Counted from the stretch's first letter, positions 11,901 through 21,790 are shown. The stretch is DNA of 64,000 nt from Cylicocyclus nassatus (GCA_958299035.1 CATQJL010000112.1:65813117-65877116); one strand, 5' to 3'. Numbers and translations are program-made. The notes: a model not told the origin generated them from the sequence alone.

Positions 11901-12038
11901 TTCATTTAGGAGATTCTTACGACGCGATACTGTTAGATGCGGGTGGGCCACAGCTAGAAAGCGATTTCATTTGCCCTCACAAATCGTTCCTAAAAAAAGA
12001 TGTGCTGAGGAATATTGCGACGTTGCTTCCGAAACACG
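5983..12038 (+). CDS. METTL13/spermidine-synthase-like SAM methyltransferase, copy A
   Basis: The predicted product is a Rossmann-fold class I methyltransferase resembling the C-terminal, spermidine-synthase-like domain of METTL13. Six exons are supported by comparison with copy B: 5983-6063, 8420-8490, 10843-10926, 11563-11678, 11728-11863 and 11910-12038. Every junction is phase-compatible in both copies, and the last three introns of copy B are 43-49 bp. Motif I is IGLGGG (11,625-11,642), the ribose-binding acidic motif is AVEID (11,740-11,754), and DSYDAILLDAGG follows at 11,912. Exon 1 encodes DAIILDDGTPLQVVDVM and may extend upstream to an ATG at 5,852. The start is unproven. After 12,038 the frame soon stops, so either an intron starts at GTATG or the 3' end is damaged. 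Substrate is unknown, and polyamine synthase activity is not implied. Confidence 0.6.
6600..7560. repeat. Long inverted repeat in intron 1 of copy A
   Basis: Arms of about 400 bp pair imperfectly around a centre near 7,080. For example, TGATGCTGGGCTGTTC (6,951) pairs with GAACAGCCCAGCATCC (7,187). CATATGCGCAGTTGCTGTAATTC also pairs with its inverse, and ATTTCCCCTTGTGACATCGC pairs with an inverse near 7,510. The arms contain the motif AAAGCAAGCTYGACAAAAA shared with the mariner-type repeats at 15,253, 53,846 and 57,186. The transcribed intron would form a long hairpin. Confidence 0.6.
8999..9145. mobile_element. Short TA-flanked MITE
   Basis: Inverted ends CAGGCTGTATCAGCCAGCAT and, inverted, TAGGCTGTACCAACCAGCAT bracket about 150 bp rich in CG dinucleotides. 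Both ends abut TATA. The element lies in intron 2 of methyltransferase copy A. Confidence 0.55.
9821..10465. repeat. Inverted repeat in intron 2 of copy A
   Basis: The left arm, 9,821-9,978 (AGGCCTCCTACTGC to the GTGTATGTTCACATG region), pairs with 10,303-10,465 read inverted. Shared segments include GCTGTGCCAGCATTCTTC and GAAGCTGCT. Beyond 10,597 the pairing resumes with CTATRACATACTGC and GCATGCTTC, so the arms originally extended outward and were split by the small foldback at 10,475-10,597. Confidence 0.6.
10475..10597. repeat. Compact CG-rich foldback
   Basis: Arms of 37 nt (AAGCTCCTGCAAGACGAAGG at the left, with its inverse at 10,559-10,595) flank a loop containing a repeated GGCTGTGACGC. 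The arms match almost perfectly. The element sits inside the right arm of the larger inverted repeat at 9,821-10,465. Confidence 0.7.
10957..11530 (+). mobile_element. Degraded palindromic repeat (family of 349-1172) in intron 3
   Basis: It starts near ATCCGGCTCCGC and passes through TTCCCAGCCCTTTAGCTTAAAC, ATCGATATCGATCAATAACG and GTGCCAAGCTTGGTCC. It ends in CGGTTCAGAAATAAAATTTT and ACAGACATCGG. It enlarges intron 3 of copy A to 636 bp, while the matching intron of copy B is 43 bp and lacks the insertion. Confidence 0.6.
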
Positions 12039-13560
12039 GTATGTTGTTGATGTCATATTAGCAGAAATTCTTCTCATAAATACACGAAGGTGCACCAAAG
12101 AAAACGATATTCAACGAAAAGAAAGAGAGATTGAACGCATTAACGCATAAAGCAGCTTTTTCAGCCTTAGTGCAAACAGAAAGTGGGGATGGATAACAAG
12201 ACAAGAAGCACTAGACCCATCTAGCAGTAAAAAAAATGAGTACTTTGTCAAAAAAATCTTGATAGTCTTGCTTTCTCAAACTGATGGAGAATTTATGAGC
12301 GTCAGCGACCACGCGGTTAAAGCTAGCTGACCTGACCTCGATAAGACTTTCCTTCGGAGGAAGCAAGATTCTGAATCGGGGTGGTAGTAATAAAATAACT
12401 ACCAATATCGTCAGAATAAGCAGATGAGATCAATGAAACTATAGATGGGGTCAGGCTATAATGAATTGATTGAATGTTGGCTAACGTACCCTGATGAATG
12501 AGATTAGCTAGAGTAAACGTTAGTAAGGCATGTTCATGGTTAGTAACCAAAAAATATGAAACTGAAGAAAGCGGCCTCCCTCTAATTCCATGTAGCAGAC
12601 TATCAAGACGTAGGCAAAAAGATGTCAGTTAACAGTTAAAACGATTGTGCAAGCAGCGCGTAGTAGATGCGGCACAATGTAACATCACCGGTAGTAGAAT
12701 CACATGTTACATGGTCACCGGAGATGAACTGAAAAAGAATAACGACAGAAAAAATTAACATGAAAAATACGAATAAGCTCAACATGTTTTATCTTAGCAC
12801 TAAAGCAACGATCATCCTTTGTGGAAATGATTTCTCCAGGAAAACCATCGAGCGCATTTACAGAAGATATTATCGTGCATTGATAGATAAATTACAGCTG
12901 ATAGTACTAGCTAATGCAAATTATAGCCTCCTAATCTTTCACTAGCTGGTACGAATATTCAGAATTTGCTGGCTATCAGCCTGTTTTCTTTTCTAAGAGC
13001 ACTCGAAAGCAGAATACTTGATTAGCAACATTAAGACGACAAGGTTTTGTAAATTAAATCTTCAATAGTGCTTCATGATTCGGTGGTTTGCTATTGGGAG
13101 AAACGCGAATACACCAAAGACGAGTGAAAGTTGTTTGCACTTGTTCAAGCTTAGTGATTTCTTTTTTACGTGTAGGGCTCCAGACCTGCGAGCAATGTTT
13201 AAGATGAGGTCATACAAGCACTTTAGCAATTATGCTTTCATACTTATTTTTTCTTCGGCCAGTAATCATGCATGCCATTTCAGAGTTTCTCTACGCCAAA
13301 CAATGCTTAGTCGTTAAGTCAAATAGAGTGGGCAAGCGCCATACGGCAATAACATCCTTGTTAGGTTGACGCAAAAATGAGGTCTGTTTTATCACCGTAA
13401 AGGTGTTTACAAAAAACCAACGAGGTCGTTATTTGATAGAGCGAGTTACAAGATAACTATTAGAAGCTTTCATAAATCATGATTATCATAAATGATCAAA
13501 ACATGGTAATAGCTGAATACTTCAAGAATGCATTTACTCAGAACCGTATAGAGCCTATAT
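12039..13560. other. Downstream of copy A, partly duplicated at 61.7 kb
   Basis: From about 13,330 to 13,700 the sequence resembles 61,690-62,050 (GCCATACGGCAATAACATCC against a related GTGCGACAACAGTAACATC, then GAGCCTATATTTGGTCA). The intervening 12.1-13.3 kb has no counterpart after copy B and contains no frame I recognise. One weakly open frame at 13,075-13,317 has no recognisable domain. Confidence 0.4.
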
Positions 13561-13707
13561 TTGGTCACTATTTTACAGACACCTAGGATTTGCAGAATTA
13601 CATTTGCTCAACTTTTTACGATTCAAAGATTTCAGTTACCAGGTTCCAGCATGCGTTTTGCCCCAAAAAGATACAAACCGCAATATAATTTATATATATT
13701 CTTTGTT

Positions 13708-14040
13708 CTAGATAGCAGTGGGCGTATTCAAGAGTTTCGTTAGGGAGGGGGACAAAAAGTTGTTTGAAATGAAAGTGCGTAGCAACGCCTGCGCTCCGAA
13801 AAAATATTTTGGGACGCTTCCAAAAATTTTTTGGGCTCATACCCCTAACCCCTCCCCCCAGCTTTTCCGAGGAGATTTTTTTTACAGAGCTAATTTGTTG
13901 AAATTTTTGAAAAATTCTAATTTCCTGCAGGTATAAACAAGTTGATCGCACATTTTTTCAACTCATTCAACTCTTTAAACTCGTAACTTTCAAAAGTTTC
14001 GCGACCCATTCTCTCCCTCTCACTGCACCTCTGCTATATA
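13708..14040 (+). repeat. GGCGTATCCAGGATTT-type dispersed repeat, copy 2
   Basis: It begins GGGCGTATTCAAGAGTTTCG and carries a G-run before GGACAAAAAG. It contains TTTTGGGACGCTTCC and ends in TTTCGCGACCCATTCTCTC. It is the same family as 1,190-1,560 in the opposite orientation. I see nothing in the adjoining 14,041-14,628. Confidence 0.5.
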
Positions 14041-14630
14041 GCTTTAGATTTATTATTTAGAAAAGATGGCCCTAGATATTAGTGTTCAAACCAAGAGACA
14101 ATCAAAATTTTGAAGAGTTCTGCTCCCGAAAACCTTGGAAAGTCCAAAACGCAACTCAGTCCAGAAAAATTTCTGCGAAAATATCTTGCTTACATATACA
14201 TTCCAAATCAGGCAATTGTATGCGTCGCTGGCTATCTAATATAAAAAATCGTAATCAGAAAAGTTGAGATTGTTGGGAACTGCGTGGCTGTCGCGTTGAA
14301 GATGCTCTGCAGATCTAGCGCCTTCAGGACTGAGGGCATGCATGTACCTTAGTGCACCTTGTTTGATGCAATTTCAATGTTTTTCAGTTCCATGCAACAC
14401 TCCCTTCTCCTTCTCTGCTTTTTGCTGCTCTTCATCACTGGTTTTTTGCCTTGTACGCATGACACACTCTCATTTCCCTTTCTACAGTTTCTATTTCTCT
14501 AAAGCGCACCTTCGTAAAAGACATCAAACGCTGATTTCAGATTTGTTTTGATATCTGCAGAGCGGCAAGATAAGTTACGAGGACTTTTGTAGTGAAGATA
14601 AGAACGACGAGTAAGAAAAAAAACCGTATA

Positions 14631-15248
14631 TTAGGCTGTACCGAAAGTTCTTTCGCACCAAATTCAAAATCATAACTGCTCAATTTTCCAACCGATATGA
14701 GCGCTTTTATTTTCGTATGAAAGAGTAAGTCATGCTCTTTATAATGACATCTTAGATACTTGCTAATGATCACCTGTTGCGTAGATAAAGCGGTGGAAGA
14801 AAAATAGTCAAAATTCGAATTTTCTGTGTAGGGTCATAAAAATCGGAAACTTGCAACAAAAATCGGAGCAGTATTGTAGGTTTTACCAGCTCTTTCCAAC
14901 AGTGAAAAGTTTGTGCTGATTAAGCGTCTCTTTAAAAAGTTATGGTTTTCCTGAAAAATGCCAAAATAAATCAAATTCGCCCTTTTGTATTGCTTGCTCG
15001 AAAATCATAACTTTTCATAAAGACGCTCAATCGGCGCAAACTTTGCACTGTTAGACTGGTGAAAGATACAATACTGTCTGCTCCGATTTTTGTTGCAAGT
15101 CTCTGATTTTTTAAGACCCTACACAGAAAACTCGAATTTTGACTAATTTTCTTCTACCGCTCCTATCTATGCATCAGATGATCATTAGCAAGTATCTAAG
15201 ACGCCATTATAAAGAAAATGGCGCGAAAGAACTTTCGGTACAGCTTAA
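14631..15248. mobile_element. Mariner-type MITE (TTAGGCTGTACCGAAAG ends)
   Basis: Inverted ends TTAGGCTGTACCGAAAGTTC and, inverted, TTAAGCTGTACCGAAAGTTC flank 618 bp without coding capacity, with TA on both sides. The inverted repeats continue inward, for example AGTATCTAAGAYGYCATTAT and AAAATCRGARACTTGCAAC. TTAGG-type ends and a TA target are typical of mariner-derived elements. The next element (15,253) begins 4 bp away. Confidence 0.75.
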
Positions 15249-15252
15249 TATA

Positions 15253-16780
15253 TTAGGTTGAAAGTAAACTCCTTTTTCAAATAATTCATAGCTGTTTTTG
15301 TTTTCTCAGTAAACTTGGGGTATCATTCGATAGAACAGATTAAGCACTACAAAATGTCCACCAAGGATCCGCCTAAGTCGCATTCCATGGAAAGTTTGAA
15401 GCCAAACCGGAAAAAATTTTGTCACCTGAAATTTGGATTTCTGCGATAAAGAATCCTACACACGCCCACCTTGGTCATTATACGGTAGGCACATAGTAGT
15501 ACTCAAATATACTTTACCGAATTTTTTCCAAGCATAGAAAGCGTGAAACAAAAATTGTACAAAAATAGCAAACTCCGCCCTCAGCCCCTCCCACATACAT
15601 ATGTCATTGTATACTACAAGCCTTATAAGTATAATTTCAAAACGTCACCCCTGTACGTGCTCTTATGTTCGAAAGTACCAAGTTTTACATCTAAAAAAAC
15701 CTTAAAAAAGTGGCATTTCGACATTTTCGGACCATCTTTTCTCACTTTGAACCCTGGAAAAAATCCGCCAAACACATTTGTACTACCATGTGTCTACTGT
15801 AAAAAGACCAGGTTGGAAGTTGATAGGAATTTTCTGGAAGGAGAATCAATTTTTAGGGTAGCTGAAAATCTTGATTATGACCTTAAATTTTACTTCGATT
15901 ACGACTTAGTGGATCTTTGGTCGTCTTTTTGTAGAGCTTGCTGCGCTCTATCGAATGATACGTTAAGTCTGTTACGGTGCCTTCATACCGCGCTGGCAGC
16001 CGCTGGCAGCCCGTAGCCGCCGCTGACTGCTTCTGATCCGGAGCGAAAAATCACCAGAGTCTTACTGCTTTAAGTGCTTTTACCTACGCTTTTCATCTAA
16101 AACGCTTTTTCTTTTGTTGCCGAGAATGTGAGCTTGATTTCACACATTACATTTGATCCACTGTTCTGTTGCCGCACTTTGCATCCTCCTATAGGTGCCT
16201 ACATTTCACTTTTGCAATCTGTCTTATCTATACGATTGCGAACGATTGTGAAAGTCAGAAAACCCATCCCGCGAATCAATTTGGCAAACTTGCGAAATAG
16301 TAGAATGCTATTTAGATATGCATCGATATCTAACAAGAAGATTGAAGCAAAAACATACTCAAAAAGTAAACAAATTGCACATCTGCAGAAAATGGACGCA
16401 TCCAAAGTCAGGATCACAAAGGAAAGAAACTTTTGCGAACTATGGTTCAAAGGGACCCATACGGCGTCAAAGTAATGAAATGGACACAAATATGATTTGT
16501 GAATCAACTATACACTGGTGGTAACAGAAGGAAAAGCGTGGAAAATGAAAAGAGTAGGCAAGAGCACTAAGATTCTCAAGTACTAATGATTTTGCATTCC
16601 CATAAGAAAGGCGGCCAGCGGCGGCTACGGGCTGCTACGGGCTGCCGGCGGCTGCTACGGGCTGCTGGCGGCTGCTACGGGCTGCTAGCGGCTGCTGGCG
16701 GCGCGGTATGAAGGCACCCTTAGGAGAACAAGAACAGCTGCTTTTATTTGAAAATGCAATTTACTTTGAAGGCAACCTAA
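15253..16780. mobile_element. Mariner-type inverted-repeat element carrying a nested foldback
   Basis: The left end TTAGGTTGAAAGTAAACTCC matches inverted AGGTTGCCTTCAAAGTAAATTGC at the right (ending 16,780), with TA outside both ends. Inward, GGTATCATTCGATAGAACAG (15,328) pairs with an inverted CGTATCATTCGATAGAGC (15,960), so the two halves are the arms of one element. A foldback (15,976-16,718) sits inside the right arm, and the right-arm sequence resumes after it. Open frames at 15,543-16,016 are not protein-like. Confidence 0.7.
15976..16718. mobile_element. Foldback element with GC-rich minisatellite termini
   Basis: Ends are GGTGCCTTCATACCGCGC and its exact inverse. Next to them are GC-rich arrays: GGCTGCTACGGGCTGCTGGC-type repeats at 16,608-16,700 and their complement at 15,997-16,024. 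The interior is AT-rich and non-coding. The arrays differ in length (about 100 against about 30 bp), as expected if repeat number changes by slippage. It is nested in the mariner-type element at 15,253-16,780. Confidence 0.75.
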
Positions 16781-16782
16781 TA

Positions 16783-18051
16783 GAAATCTCTCGTGCGCTC
16801 AGATGGAACATTGGCTATTGTGTAACCTCTCCATAAAAAGAGAATTTCCTGTTTGCAATTTCCACGCCACTGTTTTTGCGTGCTTGGAAAGGCTGCCACC
16901 ATTGATTATTCTAATCAAGATCTCAGGTTTTTGACCCATAGAACGCTCATAACTTGTCATCCAAAGGTGCTCCGCAGATAAGAAAACTAGTCGGATGAGT
17001 TTCTGTGTTTTTACCGTATATGCTCTCTGCTCTATCCAAAGGCTTCAGATCAAGTTTGTAAATCCATATGACTGCGCTGAGGTGTTCATGGTTACCAATT
17101 CACTGTTTATCATGGTGTTCAAATATCATAGAAGGTGGCCTTAGTACAACGCTCAAAACAGGTGTCAAGGAAATGCACATCCGCCTTGACTGCACAAGCC
17201 GTACCAGCATTGTCAATTATCGAAATCAACAGCCAGATGTTTGCAGGTGTTGAAACCGGGATCTCAAAGAACTCTATAAATCAAGTTCTAGTTAGCATAG
17301 TGATCTGATCACGACCAAAATCGAGTTCAGATGTTTGTTGAGAATCAAATGAATTATATGTGAATCTATTAGAAACTGGTGGAAAAAGCTTTGGATACTT
17401 TAAACAAGAATTTTGCTCCAATGCGAGCAATAAGGCATGCAGTACACTACTGAATATAGGAAAGCAAACAATACAAGGTGATACTAATCACATGCAACCG
17501 AGTGACTCCTGTCAAGGTAGATATCGCGGATCGCGATCGAGTGAAACCAGCAGACACTGCTGTAGTGCATAAATGTGTCTATGTAGTTTCAATATTTGTT
17601 TACGTATGCTTTACTCATTGCCCTTTTTGGGTAATGATCATTGTTCTTGTGACTTCGCCCCTCGATAAAGCAGTTATCATCGCTGGTATTTGGACACGAC
17701 TTTGGATTGCAGAAGCAGATAACCGGTACTGAACCACCACTTTAGTAGAGGCGAAAATTTGAAGACATAAAATCATTACAGAGCTTGAACCTACACCTTC
17801 CGTAGGCTGTGATACTCACAAATACTCCAGCACAAACACGAGAACGCGCATACATATATGCGAAGTTGATATGGGAATGAGCTTTATTAGAAATGGCGAA
17901 TTCCGCCCCTGTCGAATCCAAGCACTCCTACCTGAACAGCTATAAGCTACGTACATATGAGAGTACAACTACGAATTCGCTTTCGTAGATGCATTACAAT
18001 TTGATAGATAGCAATTCTAGCATGAAAATGTCCGGAAACTTTCCTACACCC
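16783..18051. other. Stretch with no recognisable feature
   Basis: I see only short, unsupported open frames and no repeat shared with the rest of the window. One frame (17,478-17,732) would encode a hydrophobic segment, but it lacks splice-site or family support. Confidence 0.35.
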
Positions 18052-18168
18052 AAAGGCAGTGTTTGGGCAAAAAATCGTTTTTGAGATTTTGTGCTTACCC
18101 GGGATTATTTGCTATGCTGAATCCGAAAATGCACACTAGAGAGCGCGAAATTGGCGAAAAGGGGCTTT
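18052..18168. mobile_element. Partial GGCAGTGTCC MITE (left half)
   Basis: It runs from AAAGGCAGTGTTTGGGCAAA through TTGAGATTTTGTGCTTACCC to AGAGAGCGCGAAATTGGCG, then breaks off where a second copy begins (18,169). This is an arm of the same family as the next entry. Confidence 0.65.
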
Positions 18169-18615
18169 AAAGGCAGTGTCCGGGCAAAAGCTCGATTTTG
18201 AGATTGTGTGCTTACTTGGGCCTATTCGCTACGCCGAAAATGCACATTGTAGAGCGCGAAGCGAAAAACGGCTCTAACAGAGGAGGGAATTGAGCAGGTG
18301 GGCGAAGTCCTCCCCACTGCGAATTCACATTCCCGGCTTCCAGAGCGACTTTCTCGCTTCCGGTTTCAAGTCAATCATTCGCACTTGACCGGTAGCGGTG
18401 TTAGAACAGCTAGCGGCGAGAAAATCGCTCCGGGAGCTGGAAGCGTGAAATCGCAATGGGGAAAGTCCCGCCCACCTGCTGATTTCCCTCCTGTGTTAGA
18501 GCCCTTTTTCGCCGTTTTCGCGCTTTCCATTGTGGATTTTCGGATCCAGCATGGCGAGTAGGCCCGTATAAAAACAAAATCTCAAATCGATTCTTTGTCC
18601 GGACACTGCCTTTAA
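18169..18615. mobile_element. GGCAGTGTCC foldback MITE, copy 1
   Basis: Inverted arms of about 200 bp start AAAGGCAGTGTCCGGGC and end GGACACTGCCTTTAA, about 447 bp in total. Each arm carries GATTTTGAGATT, GGGCCTATTCGCTACGC and a GCGAAAACGG-like box. Other copies are at 18,616, 22,697, 26,811, 50,139 and 55,309, with a degenerate one near 59,338. The open frames inside are repeat-derived. Flanking TTAA or TTA suggests a short target duplication, but the copies are not consistent enough to fix its length. Confidence 0.75.
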
Positions 18616-18948
18616 CATAGGAGGAAAATCAGCTGGTGGGCGGGCCTCCGCACTGCAAACTCACACTCCCAGCTTTCGGAGCGATCTTCTCGCTTTGGAT
18701 TTCAGCTAATCGTTCGCACTTGGCCGGTAGCGAAGTAACGGCTGCTAGCGGAATCAAGAAGACCGTTCCGGAAGGCTGGGAGCGTGAATTCACAGTGGGG
18801 AGGACCCCGCCCACTTACTGTTTCCCTCCTACGTTAAAGCCCTTTCGCCGTTTTCGCGCTTTCCAGTGTGGATTTTTGGATTCAGCATGGCGAATAGACT
18901 TGGATAAGGACAAAATCTCAATCGAGTTTTTGCCTAGACACTGCCTCT
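18616..18948. mobile_element. GGCAGTGTCC MITE, left-truncated tandem copy
   Basis: It continues directly from the previous copy with CATAGGAGGAAAATCAGC and lacks the first ~100 bp of the left arm. It ends TGCCTAGACACTGCCTCTAG. The two copies are head to tail and may share a terminus, either from insertion of one into another or from unequal exchange. Confidence 0.65.
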
Positions 18949-19020
18949 AGTAGAAGCCATCAATTGTAGAGAAACCTATATGGCTAGCGATAGTGAATTG
19001 CTTTTTACATTGTATGAGGT

Positions 19021-19397
19021 TTGGAAGCGTGGACAATTAGGAATTTCCTGTCAAACTGTTTACTCAACCGAGTCATAAGGTTTGAGTACCATAGTAGCCA
19101 CTATTATGGCTTTGATTCAAAAGAACAAAGAACATCTCACAGCTTATTTTGGCAGCCAATCCGACTGACAAGCCTTACTCTGGAAACATTGAGTGTTTAT
19201 CAAAGAGTCGTTATAGATCGCCACTTTCAGTGTGAATCGCAAATGGAATAGGCGCCATTATCATCCACTCAATCATGAAGAGATGTAAAGAAGCCAAAAA
19301 GCTGCGTGCATCCTTCCTCAACCCTATGAAAAGCTTTCGATAAAGTACCCAAACTCAAATGGTGGGCCTTGTAGGTGCAGTGCGAGAAATGTTATAT
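19021..19397 (+). pseudogene. Decayed RTE-type reverse transcriptase fragment
   Basis: A plus-strand frame (19,021-19,251) reads LLNRVI followed by QPIRLTSLTLETLSVYQRVV, matching the conserved NRI ... YRPIRLxSHxxKxxERxL part of RTE reverse transcriptases. After one stop and a frameshift the sequence continues to FDKVPKLKWWAL just before the gap, which is the motif A region, normally FLDLEKAFDxVPxxxxWWAL. The catalytic Asp context is present but the frame is broken. The fragment is cut by the run of N. Confidence 0.6.
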
Positions 19398-19897
19398 NNN
19401 NNNNNNNNNNNNNNNNNNNNNNNNNNNNNNNNNNNNNNNNNNNNNNNNNNNNNNNNNNNNNNNNNNNNNNNNNNNNNNNNNNNNNNNNNNNNNNNNNNNN
19501 NNNNNNNNNNNNNNNNNNNNNNNNNNNNNNNNNNNNNNNNNNNNNNNNNNNNNNNNNNNNNNNNNNNNNNNNNNNNNNNNNNNNNNNNNNNNNNNNNNNN
19601 NNNNNNNNNNNNNNNNNNNNNNNNNNNNNNNNNNNNNNNNNNNNNNNNNNNNNNNNNNNNNNNNNNNNNNNNNNNNNNNNNNNNNNNNNNNNNNNNNNNN
19701 NNNNNNNNNNNNNNNNNNNNNNNNNNNNNNNNNNNNNNNNNNNNNNNNNNNNNNNNNNNNNNNNNNNNNNNNNNNNNNNNNNNNNNNNNNNNNNNNNNNN
19801 NNNNNNNNNNNNNNNNNNNNNNNNNNNNNNNNNNNNNNNNNNNNNNNNNNNNNNNNNNNNNNNNNNNNNNNNNNNNNNNNNNNNNNNNNNNNNNNNN
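19398..19897. other. Assembly gap, 500 N
   Basis: Exactly 500 undetermined bases, a round number that suggests a placeholder length. The gap separates a LINE fragment from an adapter-like sequence and a satellite array, so it probably marks a misjoin or an unresolved satellite. Confidence 0.97.
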
Positions 19898-19922
19898 AAG
19901 CAGTGGTATCAACGCAGAGTAC
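19898..19922 (+). other. SMART cDNA primer/adapter sequence (contamination)
   Basis: The first bases after the gap read AAGCAGTGGTATCAACGCAG followed by AGTAC. This is the widely used SMART template-switching PCR primer. It is fused directly to the satellite unit. It should be treated as non-genomic and trimmed. Confidence 0.93.
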
Positions 19923-21790
19923 TACAGAAATCTGTCCACAGAAAATGCCTTTGCTCCCGGAATGAAGACCCAGCATGGAAGCTGTGGTCTCGCTGGTTGA
20001 GCCGCGGAGGGCTCTCTCTATGGCTGGCCAGTTTCTAGAACGAAAATTTTTGTTCCCCACAATTTCCACGAAAAACGGTAAAAACCTCGATTTCGACAGA
20101 AATCTGTCCACAGAAAATGCCTTTGCTCCCGGAATGAAGACCCAGCATGGAAGCTGTGGTCTCGCTGGTTGAGCCGCGGAGGGCTCTCTCTATGGCTGGC
20201 CAGTTTCTAGAACGAAAAATTTTGTTCCCCACAATTTCCACAAAAAACGGTAAAAACCTCGATTTCGACAGAAATCTGTCCACAGAAAATGCCTTTGCTC
20301 CCGGAATGAAGACCCAGCATGGAAGCTGTGGTCTCGCTGGTTGAGCCGCGGAGGGCTCTCTCTATGGCTGGCCAGTTTCTAGAACGAAAAATTTTGTTTT
20401 CCCCACAATTTCCACGAAAAACGGTAAAAACCTCGATTTCGACAGAAATCTGTCCACAGAAAATGCCTTTGCTCCCGGAATGAAGACCCAGCACGGAAGC
20501 TGTGGTCTCGCTGGTTGAGCGGCGGAGGGCTCTCTCTATGGCTGGCCAGTTTCTAGAACGAAAAGTTTTGTTTTCCCCACAATTTCCACGAAAAACGGTA
20601 AAAACCTCGATTTCGACAGAAATCTGTCCACAGAAAATGCCTTTGCTCCCGGAATGAAGACCCAGCATGGAAGCTGTGGTCTCGCTGGTTGAGCGGCGGA
20701 GGGCTCTCTCTATGGCTGGCCAGTTTCTAGAACGAAAATTTTTGTTCCCCACAATTTCCACGAAAAACGGTAAAAACCTCGATTTCGACAGAAATCTGTC
20801 CACAGAAAATGCCTTTGCTCCCGGAATGAAGACCCAGCATGGAAGCTGTGGTCTCGCTGGTTGAGCCGCGGAGGGCTCTCTCTATGGCTGGCCAGTTTCT
20901 AGAACGAAAAATTTTGTTCCCCACAATTTCCACGAAAAACGGTAAAAACCTCGATTTCGACAGAAATCTATCCACAGAAAATGCCTTTGCTCCCGGAATG
21001 AAGACCCAGCATGGAAGCTGTGGTCTCGCTGGTTGAGCCGCGTAGGGCTCTCTCTATGGCTGGCCAGTTTCTAGAACGAAAAGTTTTGTTTTCCCCACAA
21101 TTTCCACGAAAAACGGTAAAAACCTCGATTTCGACAGAAATCTGTCCACAGAAAATGCCTTTGCTCCCGGAATGAAGACCCAGCATGGAAGCTGTGGTCT
21201 CGCTGGTTGAGCCGCGGAGGGCTCTCTCTATGGCTGGCCAGTTTCTAGAACGAAAAATTTTGTTCCCCACAATTTCCACGAAAAACGGTAAAAACCTCGA
21301 TTTCGACAGAAATCTGTCCACAGAAAATGCCTTTGCTCCCGGAATGAAGACCCAGCATGGAAGCTGTGGTCTCGCTGGTTGAGCGGCGGAGGGCTCTCTC
21401 TATGGCTGGCCAGTTTCTAGAACGAAAAATTTTGTTTTCCCCACAATTTCCACGAAAAACGGTAAAAAAATCGATTTCGACAGCAATTTGGCCACAGAAA
21501 ATGACTTTGCTCCCGGAATGAAGACCCAGCATGGAAGCTGTGGTCTCGCTGGTTGAGCCGCGGAGGGCTCTCCCTATGGCTGGCCAGTTTCTAGAACGAA
21601 AAATTTTGTTTTCCCCACAATTTCCACGAAAAACGGTAAAAACCTCGATTTCGACAGAAATCTGTCCACAGAAAATGCCTTTGCTCCCGGAATGAAGACC
21701 CAGCATGGAAGCTGTGGTCTCGCTGGTTGAGCTCCGGAGGGCTCTCTCTATGGCTGGCCAGTTTTTAGAACGAAAAGTTTTGTTTTCCCC
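19923..21790. repeat. Satellite array, 11 units of 172/174 bp
   Basis: The box AATGAAGACC recurs at 19,961, 20,133, 20,305, 20,479, 20,653, 20,825, 20,997, 21,171, 21,343, 21,517 and 21,691, giving spacings of 172 or 174 bp. The two lengths differ by a TT insertion at TTTTGTT(TT)CCCC. Units are nearly identical except 10 and 11, which are more diverged. Each unit contains CCAGTTTCTAGAACGAAAA, with a TTCTAGAA core (TTTTAGAA in the last). Minus-strand frames up to 198 codons exist only because the 174-bp units keep frame. The array is cut by the gap on its left, so its true length is unknown. Confidence 0.95.

Noticed and set aside
11701..12150. A single 149-codon frame as the methyltransferase
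   Set aside because: It reads through the 46-bp intron at 11,864-11,909 and then out of frame. The spliced model matches copy B and the family, whereas the unspliced tail does not.
18298..18561. Open frames inside the GGCAGTGTCC MITEs
   Set aside because: The same frames recur in every copy on both strands because the arms are inverted repeats. They are not genes.
20207..20803. A 198-codon minus-strand open frame with an internal repeated peptide
   Set aside because: It is produced by the satellite. Two 174-bp units keep the frame and the 172-bp units break it. There is no start context, splice support or family resemblance.
19923..21790. Array considered as CRISPR-like
   Set aside because: Units of 172/174 bp are repeated in full, with no repeat-spacer alternation, in a eukaryotic genome.
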